Source: Georgenia_A wangjunii
GTDB taxonomy: Bacteria > Actinomycetota > Actinomycetes > Actinomycetales > Actinomycetaceae
Strand: one strand, 5' to 3'
Assembly: GCF_036421915.1 (NCBI RefSeq)
Contig: NZ_JAZGOM010000006.1
Length of the DNA: 64,000 nt
Notes under the pieces: generated by a model
The model's database searches: none
The model's input: the letters and a program-made list of their open reading frames with translations, nothing else
What the model was told of the DNA's origin: nothing
Part shown: in pieces, positions 1 to 8,166 of the stretch
Layout: each line of letters opens with the position of its first letter
How positions within the stretch are numbered: position 1 is the stretch's first letter
Translations under genes and position numbers: made by a program

Positions 1-2
1 GC

Positions 3-518
3 CACGCCTTCCACGACCGCCACGGCACCCACATCGACACCACCACCCACGAGAGACCGCCGAAACGCTCACGCCGGGTGACCACGGGAGAACCCGACGC
101 ACTCGCGCCTCCGCGACCTGAAGCGCGCTTCACCAGAGCTGCAGCATCGACCACGACCGACGGGGCAACCCTGCCGCCGACCGAGGGGACGAGACCGCAC
201 GGGACCGAGGGGACAGGACTGTCGACGACCAGCGGGACAGGACCGCCCGGGACCAAGAGGACAGGACTGTCCACGACCGGCGGGACAAGACTGCATGGGA
301 CCAAGGGGACAGGGACCGGACTGCCCGGGACCGACGCGACAGCTCCGCCCACGACTCGGGGGACGACTCCCCCTACAACCGCGGCGACGGCACCACCTTC
401 GGCCACGGGGACGACCCGGCCGGGCCGCAGCCGACCGACGTCGTCGGGACGGGCCGCGACCACTCGACCGCCGAAGTACGAACCCATCCTCTGGGGCGTC
501 GGCGACCCACCCTTCTAG
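3..518 (+). CDS. C-terminal end of an incoming gene, Pro/Thr-rich tail
   Basis: The frame is open from base 3 to the TAG at 516-518, so the gene very likely starts before the window; the internal GTG at 78 is not needed. The first visible residues are His/Asp/Thr-rich (HAFHDRHGTHI), then basic (PPKRSRR), followed by a Thr/Pro/Gly-rich tail built from eight-residue repeats of the type T-x-G-T-x-x-x-x, ending in ...WGVGDPPF. Actinobacterial DUF222/HNH endonucleases often end in a Pro-rich tail closing on PPF, so that family is my best guess, but no HNH motif lies inside the window. Function cannot be assigned from this fragment. Confidence 0.4.
   Translation, partial: HAFHDRHGTHIDTTTHERPPKRSRRVTTGEPDALAPPRPEARFTRAAASTTTDGATLPPTEGTRPHGTEGTGLSTTSGTGPPGTKRTGLSTTGGTRLHGTKGTGTGLPGTDATAPPTTRGTTPPTTAATAPPSATGTTRPGRSRPTSSGRAATTRPPKYEPILWGVGDPPF
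180..371 (+). repeat. 24-bp tandem repeats coding octapeptides
   Basis: Seven to eight degenerate 24-bp units of the form ACC-nnn-GGG-ACA-GGA-CTG-n6 follow each other in frame, giving T-x-G-T-G-x-x-x octapeptides. One unit near 300-330 carries a 6-bp expansion. The period is a multiple of three, as expected for an expanding coding repeat. Confidence 0.7.
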
Positions 519-589
519 GGGCACGTCGCGCCGGCGGAACGCCTGACAACGCACACCGAGCGCAGGTCGGGCTGGGGACCGGACGCCGA

Positions 590-776
590 GCACCGCGCAC
601 CGCACACCGGGCACCAGGCACTGGGCACTAGGCACCAGGCACCAGGCACCAGGCACCGGGCACCGGGCACCAGGCACCAGGAGCCGGGGACCGAACGCCG
701 TGCACCGTGCATGAGGCACCAGGAGCCGGACCGGACGCCGAGCACCGAGCACCGAGTACCGAGTACCGAGTACGCA
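590..776. repeat. Heptanucleotide tandem repeat tract
   Basis: A degenerate 7-bp tandem repeat fills most of the 390-base gap between the first stop codon (518) and the oxidoreductase (910). Units are GCACCAG, GCACCGG and GCACTAG at 610-685, and ACCGAGC/ACCGAGT at 738-770. I see no ribosome-binding site or credible gene here. Any frame through it only gives a monotonous Leu/Val/Pro/Gly/Cys-like string. Similar heptamer tracts (STRR sequences) are known from cyanobacteria; here it is an intergenic satellite-like tract of unknown role. Confidence 0.75.
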
Positions 777-909
777 ACGGTCACCCGAGAGGTTGACCGC
801 CGTCAACGGAGCACCCCGCGGGCCGCTCCGCAGGCGCCGAAGGCCGGCTGCTCACCGCGCGAGGGGTGAGCAGCCGGCCCTGCGCAACCGACGTGCGGGG
901 CCGCGTCCG

Positions 910-1896
910 TCAGACGTTGACGGTGCGTCCGGTGCGTCCTGACTCGAGGCAGGCTTCGACGACGTTGAGGGTGTGGACGCCTTCGGTCATGGTGACGATG
1001 GTGGCGTCCTTGCCGAGGACGGCGTCGCGGAAGTTCTCCTGCTCGACGCGCAGGGGTTCGCGCTTGGCCAGGGCGTACCGCACGACGTCTCCCTCGCTGA
1101 CGCCGCGGAAGGCGGCGACGCGCTCCCACTCGGTGGGGATGGTGCCATTGGCGTAGAACGTGAGGTCGGCGGTCATGGTGTCTGCGACGAACGCGCCGCG
1201 CTCGCCGGTGACGACGGTCAGGCGCTCCTTCATGGGGGAGAGCCAGTTGACGACGTGGTTGACGATGACCCCGTTCGCGAGCTCACCGGTGGCCACGACC
1301 ATGTCCTCGTGCTCGCGGCCCGTGCGGTGGGTGACGCGGGCGTAGACCGAGCTGTAGGGGCTGCCCGCGACGAAGGAGGTGAGGTCGATGTCGTGGGTGG
1401 CGAGGTCCTTGACGACCCCGACGTCCGCGATCCGTGCGGGGAAGGGTCCCTGGCGGCGGGTGAGGATCTGGAAGACCTGCCCGAGCTCGCCCTCGGCGAT
1501 CCGCCGGCGCAGCTCCAGGATCGCGGGGTTGCACCGCTCGACATACCCCACAGCGCCCACGAGGCCTGCGTCGGTGAACGCGTCGGCGACCCGCTGACCC
1601 GCTGCGGCGTCCGCGGCGATGGGCTTCTCGACCATCGTGTGGACCCCGGCCGCGGCGAGCTTGAGCGCGACCTCCTCGTGGTAGATCGTCGGCACCGCGA
1701 CCATCGCGGTGTCGATCCCGGCGGCGATGAGCGCCTCGACGTCGGGCAACACCTCGAGGTCCTTCGCGACGGCGAACTTGTCACCGCCCGGGTCGGCGAT
1801 CGCGACGAGGTCCATGCCCTCGGTCTCCCGGATGACGCGGGCGTGGTGACGACCCATGGACCCGATACCGATGAGCCCGGCGCGCAGGTTCGCCAT
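910..1896 (-). CDS. Gfo/Idh/MocA-family NAD(P)-dependent sugar oxidoreductase
   Basis: Cytosolic oxidoreductase of 328 residues, a usual size. The N-terminus holds a Rossmann dinucleotide-binding loop (GIGSMG, about residues 8-13), and the family EKP motif lies near residue 90 (MVEKPIAAD). It is the last gene of a three-gene operon with an aminotransferase and a hexapeptide acetyltransferase; the ATG shares its A with the TGA of the aminotransferase gene, implying translational coupling (a GTG three bases earlier is an alternative). This trio matches WbpB, WbpE and WbpD, which act in sequence on UDP-GlcNAcA to make a 2,3-diacetamido sugar, so oxidation of a UDP-sugar at C3 is the inferred reaction. 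The substrate cannot be proved from sequence. Confidence 0.88.
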   Translation of the reverse strand: MANLRAGLIGIGSMGRHHARVIRETEGMDLVAIADPGGDKFAVAKDLEVLPDVEALIAAGIDTAMVAVPTIYHEEVALKLAAAGVHTMVEKPIAADAAAGQRVADAFTDAGLVGAVGYVERCNPAILELRRRIAEGELGQVFQILTRRQGPFPARIADVGVVKDLATHDIDLTSFVAGSPYSSVYARVTHRTGREHEDMVVATGELANGVIVNHVVNWLSPMKERLTVVTGERGAFVADTMTADLTFYANGTIPTEWERVAAFRGVSEGDVVRYALAKREPLRVEQENFRDAVLGKDATIVTMTEGVHTLNVVEACLESGRTGRTVNV

Positions 1897-3005
1897 CACG
1901 CACCCGCCTTGAGGACCGTGCTGACCGCAACGGCCACCCGCTCCAGGTCACCCTCGCTCAACGAGGGGTGCACCGGCAGGGAGATGACCTGCGCTGCCGC
2001 CTCCTCCGTGACCGGCAGGTCCAGACCCGGCGCGAAGTGCTTCAACGACTCCAGCCGGTGGTTCGGGATCGGGTAGTACACCCCGGAACCGACCTGGTGC
2101 TCCTCACGCAGCGCGGTCACCATCCGGTCACGCTCGGCGGCGCCACCCTCCACGCGGATCGTGTACTGGTGGTAGACGTGCACCGCCCCCTCCGCCACCG
2201 GTGGCGTCACCACGCCGGTGAGGTTGGCGTCCAGGAACGCCGCGTTGCGCTGGCGCTGCTCGGTCCACCCACCGACCTTGGTCAGCTGCACCCGCCCGAT
2301 CGCGGCGTGGATGTCCGTCATCCGCTCGTTGAACCCGATGACCTCGTTCGCGTACTGGCGCTCCATGCCCTGGTTACGCAGCAGGCGCACCTGGCGGGCG
2401 ATGTCCTCCGAGGCGCACGCGACCATCCCACCCTCACCCGAGGTCATGTTCTTCGTCGGGTAGAGCGAGAACATCGCGAAGTCACCGAAGGACCCCACCT
2501 TGCGCCCGCGCAGGCTCGCACCATGAGCCTGCGCGGCGTCCTCGAAGACCTTGACCCCGTGACGATCCGCGACCGCCTGCAGCGCCGGCATGTCCGCCGG
2601 GTGCCCGTAGAGGTGGACCGGCATGATCCCCGCCGTGCGCTCGGTGATCGCGGCCTCCACGGCCTGCGGGTCGAGGCAGAAGTAGTCCGGCTCGATGTCG
2701 ACGAAGACCGGCGTCGCGCCCGTGAGCGCGACCGAGTTCGCCGTCGCCGCGAACGTGAACGAGGGCACGATGACCTCGTCCCCGGGACCGATCCCGCAGG
2801 CCAGCAGACCCAGGTGGAGCCCGGACGTGCCCGAGCTCACCGCCTGGCACCGGCGCCCCTCGACGAGCTGGGCCGCGAACTCCTCCTCGAACGTCGCGAC
2901 CTCCTTGCCCTGAGCGATCATGCCGCTGCGCATGACGGCATCGACGGCCGCACGCTCGTCATCACCGATGATCGGCTTGGCCGCAGGAATCATGGGCAGG
3001 CTCAT
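1896..3005 (-). CDS. DegT/DnrJ/EryC1/StrS-family sugar aminotransferase
   Basis: PLP-dependent nucleotide-sugar aminotransferase, 369 residues. The PLP lysine is K185 in LYPTKNMTSGEGG and the cofactor aspartate is D156 in FEDAAQAHG; the N-terminal substrate loop and the SSGTSGLHL phosphate-binding segment (about 57-65) are present. The start ATG at 3005 overlaps the TGA of the acetyltransferase gene by four bases (ATGA); an upstream extension in the same frame only reads antisense to that gene's coding sequence. Together with the neighbours it resembles WbpE, which transfers an amino group to a 3-keto UDP-sugar. Family assignment is firm; the exact sugar is inference. Confidence 0.9.
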   Translation of the reverse strand: MSLPMIPAAKPIIGDDERAAVDAVMRSGMIAQGKEVATFEEEFAAQLVEGRRCQAVSSGTSGLHLGLLACGIGPGDEVIVPSFTFAATANSVALTGATPVFVDIEPDYFCLDPQAVEAAITERTAGIMPVHLYGHPADMPALQAVADRHGVKVFEDAAQAHGASLRGRKVGSFGDFAMFSLYPTKNMTSGEGGMVACASEDIARQVRLLRNQGMERQYANEVIGFNERMTDIHAAIGRVQLTKVGGWTEQRQRNAAFLDANLTGVVTPPVAEGAVHVYHQYTIRVEGGAAERDRMVTALREEHQVGSGVYYPIPNHRLESLKHFAPGLDLPVTEEAAAQVISLPVHPSLSEGDLERVAVAVSTVLKAGA

Positions 3006-3598
3006 TCGGCCGCCACCTCTCTGATCGAATCGTCGTGAGTCTCGTACAACCGCCCCGAGCTGGGGCAACGCAGGTAGACACCCTCCGGGACCAGGCGCTG
3101 GCCCGCGTGACCGACCCACCCGATCTGACGCGCCGGCACCCCGGCGACGAGCGCGTGGGGCGGCACGTCGCGCGTGACGACGGAGCCGGCGGCCACGGTC
3201 GCCCAGGCCCCGACGGTCACGGGCGCCACGCACACGGCGCGCGCGCCGATCGCGGCGCCCTCCCCGATCGTCACACCGACCGGTTCCCAGTCGTCCGCGC
3301 TCTTGAGGGACCCGTCGGGGTTGATCGCCCGGGGGTAGGTGTCGTTCGTGAGGACGACGGCGGGCCCGATGAACACGCCGTCGGCCAGGCGCGCCGGCTC
3401 GTAGACGAGCGCATAGTTCTGGACCTTGCAGTTGCGCCCCATCTGGACGCCGGTGCCGATGTAGGCCCCGCGCCCGACGACGCAGTTCTCGCCGAGCACC
3501 GCACCCTCGCGCACCTGGGCCAGGTGCCACACCGAGCTGCCGTCGCCGATCTGCGCGTCGGACGCCACGTCGGCGCTGTCCACGATCCGAGTCGCCAT
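3002..3598 (-). CDS. Left-handed beta-helix (hexapeptide) N-acetyltransferase, WbpD-like
   Basis: 198-residue acyltransferase built of hexapeptide repeats ([LIV]-G-x-x-x-x, for example IGDGSSVWH, LGENCVVGRG, IGTGVQMGRN, IGEGAAIGA), ending in the usual AGVPARQIGWVGHAG capping segment and a short C-terminal strand with one Cys. Such enzymes act as trimers using acetyl-CoA. The ATG at 3598 is chosen because a strong GGGGGAG ribosome-binding site precedes it and residues upstream of it look non-coding. It is the first gene of the three-gene sugar operon; by analogy with WbpD it would acetylate the 3-amino group made by the next gene product. No sugar dehydrogenase or epimerase for the pathway is in this window. 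Confidence 0.87.
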   Translation of the reverse strand: MATRIVDSADVASDAQIGDGSSVWHLAQVREGAVLGENCVVGRGAYIGTGVQMGRNCKVQNYALVYEPARLADGVFIGPAVVLTNDTYPRAINPDGSLKSADDWEPVGVTIGEGAAIGARAVCVAPVTVGAWATVAAGSVVTRDVPPHALVAGVPARQIGWVGHAGQRLVPEGVYLRCPSSGRLYETHDDSIREVAAE

Positions 3599-3679
3599 GC
3601 ACTCCCCCACACGTCGAGGCGCGCCCGGGCGGGCACGCACACGCAGGCTATCCGAGGTAGCGCGCGAGGTCCCGGGACG

Positions 3680-3685
3680 TATCGC
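3680..3685 (+). promoter_or_regulatory. -10 element of the GT2 gene
   Basis: TATCGC lies seven bases before the ATG at 3693, the spacing of a leaderless transcript. The 94-base gap to the divergent acetyltransferase gene must hold both promoters. Confidence 0.5.
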
Positions 3686-3692
3686 TGCCACA

Positions 3693-4385
3693 ATGGCCTT
3701 CATGACCTCGGTGCCCACGGTTGACGACGCCTGGCTCGTGGTCCCCCTCTACAACGAGGAGTCCGTCATCGGGGACGTCCTCGCCCTCGCCCGCGAGCGC
3801 TTCCCCAACGTCGTGTGCGTCGACGACGGGAGCACGGACCGCTCGGCGGAGCGGGCCGCGGCGGCGGGCGCCGTCGTCGTCCACCACTCCGTCAACCTCG
3901 GCCAGGGAGCGGCGCTGCAGACCGGGATCCGGTACGTCCTCGAGCAGACCGACGCGACGTACATCGTCACGTTCGACGCCGACGGGCAGCACCAGGTCTC
4001 CGACGCCGAGTCGATGGTCGACCTCGCGCGGCGCGAGGACGTGGCGATCGTCTTCGGTTCGCGCTTCCTCGACGAGCGGACGAAGCCGGGGCTCCTCAAG
4101 CGGGTCGTGCTCAAGACGGCCGTGTGGGTGACGAACCGGAGCACGGGCCTGCGCCTCACGGACGCGCACAACGGGCTGCGCGTCATCCGGCGCGACGCGG
4201 CCGAGGGCATCAACCTGCGTCAGGACCGGATGGCGCACGCGACGGAGGTCGTCGACCAGCTCGGCGCGACCGGCCTGCCGTGGCGCGAGCACCCCGTGCA
4301 CCTGCTCTACACCGAGTACTCGAAGGCCAAGGGCCAGTCGTTGCTCAACTCGGTGAACATCCTCGTCGAGCTGATCTTCAAGTAG
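3693..4385 (+). CDS. Glycosyltransferase family 2, polyprenyl-phosphate sugar synthase type
   Basis: 230-residue GT-A glycosyltransferase. PLYNEE (about 18-23) binds the nucleotide, DDGSTD follows, and the metal-binding DxD is in FDADGQH (about 93-97). There are no C-terminal membrane helices. It is followed after 10 bases by a DUF2304 membrane protein, a pairing common in actinobacterial polysaccharide loci, where the enzyme probably loads a sugar onto a polyprenyl phosphate. Start choice: ATG 3693 follows a -10 hexamer at leaderless spacing; ATG 3702 would also work. It is divergent from the sugar-nucleotide operon, consistent with a shared envelope-glycan role, which is inference. Confidence 0.9.
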   Translation: MAFMTSVPTVDDAWLVVPLYNEESVIGDVLALARERFPNVVCVDDGSTDRSAERAAAAGAVVVHHSVNLGQGAALQTGIRYVLEQTDATYIVTFDADGQHQVSDAESMVDLARREDVAIVFGSRFLDERTKPGLLKRVVLKTAVWVTNRSTGLRLTDAHNGLRVIRRDAAEGINLRQDRMAHATEVVDQLGATGLPWREHPVHLLYTEYSKAKGQSLLNSVNILVELIFK

Positions 4386-4395
4386 GGAGCGGGCC

Positions 4396-4857
4396 ATGGA
4401 CAACACGCTCATCATCCAGGTGCTGCTCCTCATCGGGGTCGCGGTCGTCGCCGTCCTGCTCACCCGGTCGACGGCGACCGCCCGCCACCAGGCGATCCGG
4501 CGGTTGCTGCTCGTCGGCTTCGTCGTCGGCGCAGCCCTGTCCGTCATCTTCCCGAACTGGCTGACGTGGCTCGCCCGGCTCGTCGGCGTCGGCCGCGGGA
4601 CGGACCTCCTCCTCTACGCCCTCGTCATCGCGTTCCTCAGCTACATCGCGACGACGTTCCGCCGGATCAACGTCCTCGAGCGCAAGATCACGAAGCTGAC
4701 GCGCGAGGTCGCCCTGGAACGGGCGAAGTCGGAAGGTGCCGTGAGGAGGGCGGGCGCCGGGCTGGTTGGCGCGGGCAGCGCGGGCGCGGGCACCGACGGC
4801 GACTCGGCCGTGCGGGCGACCGTCGCCGACGGGGAGATCCACCCGACCCACGGCTAG
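4396..4857 (+). CDS. DUF2304 membrane protein
   Basis: 153 residues with three hydrophobic segments (about 5-24, 35-52 and 62-82), then a charged, probably coiled-coil helix (RRINVLERKITKLTREVALE) and a flexible Ala/Gly tail. This is the layout of DUF2304 proteins, small partners of GT2 enzymes thought to anchor or help them at the membrane. A GGAG site lies about eight bases before the ATG, and the gene starts 10 bases after the glycosyltransferase stop, so the two form an operon. Confidence 0.82.
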   Translation: MDNTLIIQVLLLIGVAVVAVLLTRSTATARHQAIRRLLLVGFVVGAALSVIFPNWLTWLARLVGVGRGTDLLLYALVIAFLSYIATTFRRINVLERKITKLTREVALERAKSEGAVRRAGAGLVGAGSAGAGTDGDSAVRATVADGEIHPTHG

Positions 4858-4910
4858 GTGGACCTGCCCGCCGCGAGGCTCCTGCACAAAGTCTCTACAA
4901 CCGCCACACT

Positions 4911-4932
4911 CCCGCTGCGCGGGCGCAGCGGG
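4911..4932. promoter_or_regulatory. 22-bp perfect palindrome before the first LCP gene
   Basis: Arms CCCGCTGCGC and GCGCAGCGGG are perfectly complementary around GG. The element lies 53 bases after the DUF2304 stop and overlaps the -35 region expected for the LCP promoter (-10 at 4942-4947). It lacks a T-tract, so it may be an operator or a T-less terminator. Confidence 0.5.
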
Positions 4933-4941
4933 TGCCGACCA

Positions 4942-4947
4942 TAGAAT
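4942..4947 (+). promoter_or_regulatory. -10 element of the first LCP gene
   Basis: TAGAAT sits eight bases before the GTG start at 4956, with no ribosome-binding site: leaderless arrangement. Confidence 0.6.
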
Positions 4948-4955
4948 CGACGACT

Positions 4956-6188
4956 GTGCCTTCCCGTCCACGTCCCGTCCCGCGACACGCACGCTCGCAG
5001 CGCGGCCGCTCGCGCCTCGGGCGCGGTGCCGCGCTGACGTCCGTCGCCGTGCTCGCCTTCGTCGGGACCGGCGGCGCGCTCGCCTACAACGACATCCAGG
5101 GCAACATCGACAGGCATGACATCACCGATCTCCGCGGTGAGCGTCCCTCCGCGCACGCCACTCCGCCCCCGCCCATCGACTCGCGCTCCGGTGAGCCGAT
5201 CAACCTCCTCGTCATGGGTTCGGACAGCCGGGAGGGCGAGGTCAACGCCGAGATCGGGGGCGAGCTCGCCGAGACCGGCGGGATGCGCTCCGACACGACG
5301 ATGATCATGCACATCTCCGCCCAGCGGGACCGCATCGACATCGTCTCCATCCCCCGCGACACGCTCGTGCCGATCCCCACGTGCCGGCTCCCTGACGGCA
5401 CGACGACCGACGCGCGTTCCGAGGCGATGTTCAACTCCGCGTTCACCACCGGCGGCCAGACCGGCGACCTCGGCTCCGCGGCCGCCTGCACGATCCGCAC
5501 CGTCCAGGAGCTGACGGGCGTGTACATCGACGACTTCGTCGTCGTTGACTTCGCCGGCTTCATCCAGGTCATCGACGCGCTCGGCGGTGTGCCCATGTGC
5601 GTGCCGGAGCCCATGTTCGACGAGCGCGCGGCGCTCGACCTCGAGGCCGGGGACCAGGTCCTCGACGGTCACCAGGCGCTCGCCTTCGCTCGCGCCCGTT
5701 ACGACGTCGCCGGGGGCGACGGCTCCGACATCTCGCGCATCGGCCGCCAGCAGGAGCTCGTCGGGGCGATCGCCCGCGAGGCCCTCTCCAAGAACCTCCT
5801 CACCGACATGCCCGCCCTCTACCGCTTCCTCGACGCCGCGACCTCGACCCTCGCGACCGGCACCCAGATCGGTCAGATCCCGACGCTCGCCGGCCTCGCC
5901 TACTCCCTGCGCGGGATCGACGCCGAGCACATCACCTTCGCGACGATGCCCTTCGAGTGGGCGGGCTACCGCGTGCGACCCGCTGCCGACGCCGCCGAGA
6001 TGTGGGCCGCGATGGGCGCCGACGAGCCGATCGAGGCGACGCTCACCGCCACCGGCGAGGCTCCGACCGAGGAGCCCACGGCCACCGACGGCACCATCGG
6101 CGCCAGCCCGACGCCGGACGCCACGACGCCGCCGCCCCCGGCCGGGGAGCCCGCGCCCGCGGAGACGGTCACGCCCGTCTGCGGGTGA
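4956..6188 (+). CDS. LytR-CpsA-Psr (LCP) family cell-wall glycopolymer transferase
   Basis: 410-residue membrane-anchored enzyme. A short basic cytosolic N-terminus precedes one membrane helix (about 24-45); the LCP domain lies outside the cell with NLLVMGSDSR, the arginine in GGMRSDTTMIMH, SIPRDT and FARARYD, which bind the polyprenyl-pyrophosphate substrate in the family. The C-terminal 50 residues are a Thr/Pro-rich tail. LCP proteins move glycopolymers from lipid carriers to peptidoglycan. The GTG at 4956 is chosen from the -10 spacing and the basic N-terminus. A second LCP gene follows, and the upstream genes supply glycans, so an envelope polymer locus is inferred. Confidence 0.9.
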   Translation: MPSRPRPVPRHARSQRGRSRLGRGAALTSVAVLAFVGTGGALAYNDIQGNIDRHDITDLRGERPSAHATPPPPIDSRSGEPINLLVMGSDSREGEVNAEIGGELAETGGMRSDTTMIMHISAQRDRIDIVSIPRDTLVPIPTCRLPDGTTTDARSEAMFNSAFTTGGQTGDLGSAAACTIRTVQELTGVYIDDFVVVDFAGFIQVIDALGGVPMCVPEPMFDERAALDLEAGDQVLDGHQALAFARARYDVAGGDGSDISRIGRQQELVGAIAREALSKNLLTDMPALYRFLDAATSTLATGTQIGQIPTLAGLAYSLRGIDAEHITFATMPFEWAGYRVRPAADAAEMWAAMGADEPIEATLTATGEAPTEEPTATDGTIGASPTPDATTPPPPAGEPAPAETVTPVCG

Positions 6189-6212
6189 GCACCCGGCGAG
6201 ACCTGAGGTGGC

Positions 6213-6218
6213 TACCCT
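6213..6218 (+). promoter_or_regulatory. Candidate -10 element of the second LCP gene
   Basis: TACCCT about 42 bases before the ATG; this gene has a GGAG site before its start and so would have a short leader. Confidence 0.35.
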
Positions 6219-6260
6219 TGCCTCGCACCTACCCCCGAGACGAAGCGCGGAGCGCGACAC

Positions 6261-7949
6261 ATGAACGAGGACGAGCGTCGACGAGGCGGCCGCGGCCGCC
6301 GAGACGACGCCGTCCCCCCGGCCCGGCGACGCGGCGGTCCTCGCGGCGGCGTCGACGGCGCGGCGGACGGCGCGCCCGCCGACGACGCCCCGCCGAGCTT
6401 CGCCCCCCGTTCCGCGGCGCCGCGCCCGGACCGCCGCGGGGCCCGCACCGTCGGCTCCACCGGTACCAGCGACGGGTCGACGCGGGCTATGCCCGTGGGG
6501 CAGTACCCGGCCGACAGCGACGGCTCGCCGCGCGCGAGCGGTCAGCCCCGCACGACCGGCGGGACCCGCGCCGCCGGCGGCGCACGCGGGGCGGGCAGCG
6601 AAGGTCGCGCGTCTGGCGGCAGAGGTCTCGCGTCCAGCGGCGGCGCGGGCGCAGCGACCGGCGAAGCACAGGGGGCTGGGACCGAGCGCGCCGCCAGGAC
6701 GCCTGGCTCCCCGGCGCCGCAGCGCCGCCCCGTCGGCTCCGAGGGCGCGGGCGCGACCCGTGAGGCCGGCGCCGAGCGTGCCGGCACCGTCCGCGGTGCT
6801 CCTGACAAGCGCGCCGGTGGCTCCCTCGACGCCGGCCGCACGCCTCCCGTGTACGCCCCCCGCGGCGCTGGCGCTGGCGCTGGCGCTGGCGCTGGCGACC
6901 ATCGCAGCCCGGCGGGGAGCCGGGGGCCCGCCGTCGGCCACGTCGCCGGGACCCGCAGCGGGCAGGGTCCCGCGGGGCCTGGCGGCCGCGGCCCCGCCGC
7001 ACCCGCCCGGCCGCCCAAGCGGCGCCGTCGCGGCCGGACGCTCCTCCGCGTCGTCGCGCTCCTCCTCGTCCTCGTCCTCGCATGGCCCGTCGGGCTGCTC
7101 ATCTGGGCGAACGGCCAGATCAACCATGTCGAGGCGCTCTCCGACGCCACGGGCACGCCCGGCACGACGTATCTCCTCGCCGGGTCCGACTCGCGGGCGG
7201 ACGGCTCGATCCCCGACGGGACCGAGGGCGAGCGCGCCGACACGATCATGGTGCTCCACGTGCCGACGGCCGGGCAGGCCGCCCTCATCTCGCTCCCCCG
7301 GGACACGTACACCGAGATCCCCGGGCACGGCGGGGACAAGCTCAACGCGGCCTACTCGATCGGTGGGCCCGAGCTCCTCGTGCGCTCGGTCGAGGGGCTC
7401 ACCGGCCTGGGCGTCGACCACTACGTCGAGATCGGTATGGGCGGGGTCACCGACGTCGTCGACGCCGTGGGCGGCGTCGAGCTCTGCCTCGACTACGACG
7501 TCGACGACCCGCGGAGCGAGCTCGTCTGGGAGGCGGGCTGCCACGGTGCCGACGGGGCGACCGCGCTCGCCTTCGCGCGCATGCGCTACTCCGACCCCGA
7601 GGGGGACATCGGGCGCGCCGAGCGTCAGCGCCAGGTCGTCTCCGCCGTCGTCGCGCAGGCCGCGGAGCCCGCGACGATCATCAACCCGGTGCGCGTGATC
7701 GACCTCGTCGGCGCGGGCACGGACGCGCTGCTCGTCGACCCGGACACCGGCATCATCGACATGGCCCGCATGGCGCTCGCCTTCCGCTCCGCAACCGGCG
7801 AGGGCGGCCTCCTCGGTGCCCCGCCGATAGCGATGTACGACTACCGGCCGGGCGGCGTCGGCTCGACCGTCCTCCTCGACCCCGACCGAGCGCCCGGCTT
7901 CTTCGAGCGCCTGCGCGACGGCGCGCTCACCGCGGAGGACTTCGCCTAG
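6261..7949 (+). CDS. LCP family protein with a long disordered cytosolic N-terminus
   Basis: 562 residues. The first ~255 are Arg/Gly/Ala/Pro-rich low-complexity sequence, predicted cytosolic and disordered. Then comes one membrane helix (about 262-280) and a full LCP domain with YLLAGSDSRADG, ERADTIMVLHV, SLPRDT, LNAAYSIGG and FARMRYSDPEGDIGR. Its role is likely polymer attachment to peptidoglycan, as for the gene upstream. A GGAG ribosome-binding site lies before the ATG. The N-terminal extension contains five exact GGCGCT copies coding Gly-Ala, a likely slippage site. Long disordered, potentially phosphorylated N-termini are known in actinobacterial LCP proteins; that it serves regulation here is inference. 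Confidence 0.88.
   Translation: MNEDERRRGGRGRRDDAVPPARRRGGPRGGVDGAADGAPADDAPPSFAPRSAAPRPDRRGARTVGSTGTSDGSTRAMPVGQYPADSDGSPRASGQPRTTGGTRAAGGARGAGSEGRASGGRGLASSGGAGAATGEAQGAGTERAARTPGSPAPQRRPVGSEGAGATREAGAERAGTVRGAPDKRAGGSLDAGRTPPVYAPRGAGAGAGAGAGDHRSPAGSRGPAVGHVAGTRSGQGPAGPGGRGPAAPARPPKRRRRGRTLLRVVALLLVLVLAWPVGLLIWANGQINHVEALSDATGTPGTTYLLAGSDSRADGSIPDGTEGERADTIMVLHVPTAGQAALISLPRDTYTEIPGHGGDKLNAAYSIGGPELLVRSVEGLTGLGVDHYVEIGMGGVTDVVDAVGGVELCLDYDVDDPRSELVWEAGCHGADGATALAFARMRYSDPEGDIGRAERQRQVVSAVVAQAAEPATIINPVRVIDLVGAGTDALLVDPDTGIIDMARMALAFRSATGEGGLLGAPPIAMYDYRPGGVGSTVLLDPDRAPGFFERLRDGALTAEDFA
6864..6893 (+). repeat. GGCGCT x5 microsatellite inside the LCP gene
   Basis: Five exact hexanucleotide copies code an alternating Gly-Ala stretch. 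Gain or loss of a unit keeps the frame. Confidence 0.85.
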
Positions 7950-8166
7950 CCCCTGGCCCCCGTCCCCGTCCCCGTCCCCGTCCCCGTCCCCGGCCCGGAC
8001 CGGGCCCCGGCCCGGCTCACGCAGATGCTCGTGCATGAGCGTGCCTCGACACGTGCGGCGTGCCTGTTGCAACGCGGGCGCTCGGGCAGCTCGAGGCGCG
8101 CTCGTCGCTCCGAGCAGGCGCTCCGGGCAGCTCGAGGCGCTCGCACCCGGAGACGTCCCCTGACAG

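Noticed and set aside
590..776. Possible CRISPR array
   Set aside because: Units are seven bases without spacers. None of the tandem arrays in the window has repeat-spacer structure, and no cas gene is present.
69..806. Minus-strand frame through the heptamer tract
   Set aside because: Its translation is a monotonous repeat-derived string with no start signal; the tract is best seen as non-coding repeat.
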